DNA of 64,000 bases, from assembly GCF_018403325.1 (NCBI RefSeq), contig NZ_BOSL01000001.1, forward strand, positions 434,001 to 498,000. The letters run 5' to 3'. Every line of letters begins with the position of its first letter. Positions within the stretch are counted from its first letter, which is position 1. The notes below the pieces were generated by a model that ran no database searches, was not told the origin of the DNA, and worked only from the letters and a program-made list of their open reading frames with translations. This document shows positions 62,260 to 64,000 of the stretch, in pieces. The translations under genes and the position numbers were made by a program. Source of the DNA: Paenibacillus vini. Its GTDB lineage: Bacteria; Bacillota; Bacilli; Paenibacillales; Paenibacillaceae.

Positions 62260-64000
62260 ATTAAGAAAATTGTTTCGTGAACAAGGACTTCTCAACAACG
62301 TAAAGGCCTATGCCTTCTCAGCCTTAACTACTGTCGGGCCCATGATCCTAAGCATGTTTCTGATTGTAGTGCTGCAACGGTTGATGACCTTCAATGAGGC
62401 GAGCTACTTGGATTGGGAATTGTACATTGCCACGGTGCAATACGCCTTCATATTCTCGATTATTATTACGAGCGGTTTATCTATGGTATTGACCCGGTAT
62501 ATTGCGGATATGATCTTCCAAAAGAAATATGACCGGATCCTATCGTCTTATTATGGGGCCTTAGCCGTGTGTCTTCCTTTCAGCGGATTAACGGCCTGGC
62601 TCTTTCTTCGGGGCGTAGCGGCGACTCAGGGTTATAAATTAGCCGCGTATTTATTTTTTATGATTCTGGTAGTGATCTGGTTTCAGTCGGTTTATTTGTC
62701 GGCTCTCAAGGATTACGTAAGAATAGTGCGAACCTTCGCTGTTGGAGTGTTAGTCTCGGTAGTCGCAGGCTGGATTCTGCTAAGTTATACGGAAATAAAC
62801 CCGGCAACGGCGGCATTGGTCGCCATTGATGTTGGATTCGTGCTAATCGCACTGTTGTCATCCTTTCATTTTGAACAGGTATTTCCAGCGAGACAGGAGC
62901 GGCTTTATTTTGCTTTCTTCTCGTATTTTAGGAAGTATCCGTCCTTGTTCTTTATCGGCACATTTATGTATGCCGGGATCTATGTTCACTGCTTTGTGTA
63001 CTGGTTTAGCTCTAAGGGGACGCTGGTTAGAGATCAATTTTGGACGTCGCCGTTTTATGACTTGCCGGTATTTTATGCTTTTGTTTCGGTCATTCCCACC
63101 TTGGTCACCTTCGTGGTCTCTGTGGAGACCCGCTTTTATGAGAAATTCAGAACGTATTACAATCAGGTAATTCATGGCGGAACTTATCAGGAGATGAGCA
63201 GGGCCAAGAAGGAGATGCAGAGAACCTTGATGCTGGAAATCAGCTTTCTGACCGAAGTGCAGTTGTTGTTTACGATAATCTCGCTTGCGCTGGGAATGAA
63301 ATTCCTGCCGGGAACGGGATTTACGATGGAGCAGATCGATATCTTTACGATTCTGGCCCTTGGTTATTTCCTATTCATCATCATGTTCGTCCTATTGCAT
63401 TTGTTAATGTACTTTGATGATCGCAAAGGAGTTCTTTGGATTAGCCTATTGTTCGTCGTTCTGAACGTGGCCATTTCTTATGCGACTTATAAAACAGACA
63501 GTGACGGATTAGGGATGTTTATCGCCTCCTTTTTAGGGTTGGCTGCGGCGATCTACAGGCTGATGCAAGTGCTTGGCAATATTGATTACTTTACCTTCTG
63601 TATGCAGCCCATGCACACTATGCGGCCAAAGAACCAGACATTCCGCAAAATTCCCGGAAAGTCGCTCTCTATTATTGTTTCGGTCTCGCTACTCGCTGTT
63701 TTGCTGAGCGCTTGTACAGCAACATCATCAATTGATTCCGGCACTGTCTCGGGCGAAGCGGTAGCAGCCTCCGTCGTCGGGTCGGAGAAGATGGAGCAGG
63801 ATATCAGTCGTCTTCAAGAAGATAAGCGGGTTTATGAACGGGATGAAGATTCTTCGATAAAAGCGTTGTATGTAACGGTTCTGCCGCAGAACCAGGAGAA
63901 AGCGAAGACCGGGCTCAATTGGTATGCATTGAATCGGATTACCGATCATTACAGTCAGGATAATATGAAGGTCATTGTTCAGGAGGGGGCCGTCGACGGC
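62240..64000 (+). CDS. pelG: PelG-like exporter fused to a CotH-like lipoprotein domain (3' end beyond window)
   Basis: An uninterrupted frame of 587 codons from ATG 62240 to the right edge. Residues 1 to about 460 are a PelG-type multi-helix exporter (begins MAGIGFELRKLFREQG, about 12 hydrophobic helices). After a basic linker a hydrophobic helix follows (SLSIIVSVSLLAVLLSAC, 475-492) that has a lipobox-like LLSAC, then a Ser/Gly linker and SSIKALYVTVLPQNQEKAK...NWYALNRITDHYS, which resembles the start of CotH-kinase-family lipoproteins. I read the frame codon by codon and found no stop. It overlaps pelF by 20 bases; AAGGAGGTGCG precedes the ATG. The remainder of the domain is outside. Confidence 0.88.
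   Translation, partial: MAGIGFELRKLFREQGLLNNVKAYAFSALTTVGPMILSMFLIVVLQRLMTFNEASYLDWELYIATVQYAFIFSIIITSGLSMVLTRYIADMIFQKKYDRILSSYYGALAVCLPFSGLTAWLFLRGVAATQGYKLAAYLFFMILVVIWFQSVYLSALKDYVRIVRTFAVGVLVSVVAGWILLSYTEINPATAALVAIDVGFVLIALLSSFHFEQVFPARQERLYFAFFSYFRKYPSLFFIGTFMYAGIYVHCFVYWFSSKGTLVRDQFWTSPFYDLPVFYAFVSVIPTLVTFVVSVETRFYEKFRTYYNQVIHGGTYQEMSRAKKEMQRTLMLEISFLTEVQLLFTIISLALGMKFLPGTGFTMEQIDIFTILALGYFLFIIMFVLLHLLMYFDDRKGVLWISLLFVVLNVAISYATYKTDSDGLGMFIASFLGLAAAIYRLMQVLGNIDYFTFCMQPMHTMRPKNQTFRKIPGKSLSIIVSVSLLAVLLSACTATSSIDSGTVSGEAVAASVVGSEKMEQDISRLQEDKRVYERDEDSSIKALYVTVLPQNQEKAKTGLNWYALNRITDHYSQDNMKVIVQEGAVDG

Noticed and set aside
62858-63175. 105-codon minus-strand frame and 99-codon plus-strand frame inside the last gene
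   Set aside because: Both are shadows; the in-frame reading of the PelG-like gene is continuous here.

Overview
The window reads as chromosomal DNA of a Gram-positive, spore-former-type Firmicute, most likely a Paenibacillus or close relative. This is inferred from the genes, not from a marker: YesM/YesN-type two-component pairs, Lpl-type sugar ABC transporters without their own ATPase, a complete MhqR quinone-stress regulon, a glucuronoxylan-utilisation locus, strong AGGAGG ribosome-binding sites with some GTG/TTG starts, and a Gram-positive Pel-like exopolysaccharide operon. No rRNA, tRNA, CRISPR array, transposase or phage gene was seen.

Layout. (1) 1-3.6 kb: tail of an unknown gene, a short-chain dehydrogenase, a WYL regulator with a GyrI-like binding protein, and a YoaP-like acetyltransferase. 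(2) 3.66-7.7 kb: mhqR and a five-gene quinone/electrophile detoxification operon, with an MhqR-like palindrome in both promoters. (3) 7.7-9.3 kb: an aldo/keto reductase and a small membrane protein. (4) 9.4-28.8 kb: a glucuronoxylan regulon. It holds a sensor kinase flanked by two YesN-type regulators, an ABC importer, intracellular GH43, GH10, GH67 and GH8 enzymes, and the glucuronate branch (uxaC, uxuA, an UxuB-like SDR, a GntR repressor). The same operator core stands at both ends of the locus. (5) 28.8-34.5 kb: a nitrite-assimilation operon (nirB, nirD, nirC, cobA) with two GlnR/TnrA-type boxes and a double-hexaloop ANTAR antitermination leader; the ANTAR protein is encoded alongside. (6) 34.5-36.4 kb: a flavin monooxygenase and a repeat-rich intergenic region. 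(7) 36.5-45.7 kb: an alpha-galactoside locus with divergent ABC permeases, a kinase/regulator pair, a binding protein and a GH36 alpha-galactosidase. (8) 45.7-53.5 kb: an ArsR/SRPBCC operon, a LysR/YeiH-type pair, oxidoreductases, a purine permease and a secreted protein of unknown function. (9) 53.6-64 kb: a secreted beta-helix protein, then a Pel-like exopolysaccharide operon with two gene fusions (sugar epimerase-PelD and PelG-CotH-like). The last gene runs off the right edge.

How the parts work together. In the xylan locus, imported aldouronate oligosaccharides would be cut in the cytoplasm to xylose and glucuronate, and glucuronate taken to 2-keto-3-deoxygluconate; the kinase and aldolase for the last steps are not in the window. 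The nitrite operon appears to be gated twice, by nitrogen status at the promoter and by an RNA switch in the leader. The Pel-like operon joins a c-di-GMP receptor, a sugar-nucleotide epimerase, a glycosyltransferase, a deacetylase and an exporter. A family of short imperfect palindromes forms three clusters in intergenic DNA (1.0-1.15, 35.8-36.0 and 46.7-46.9 kb).
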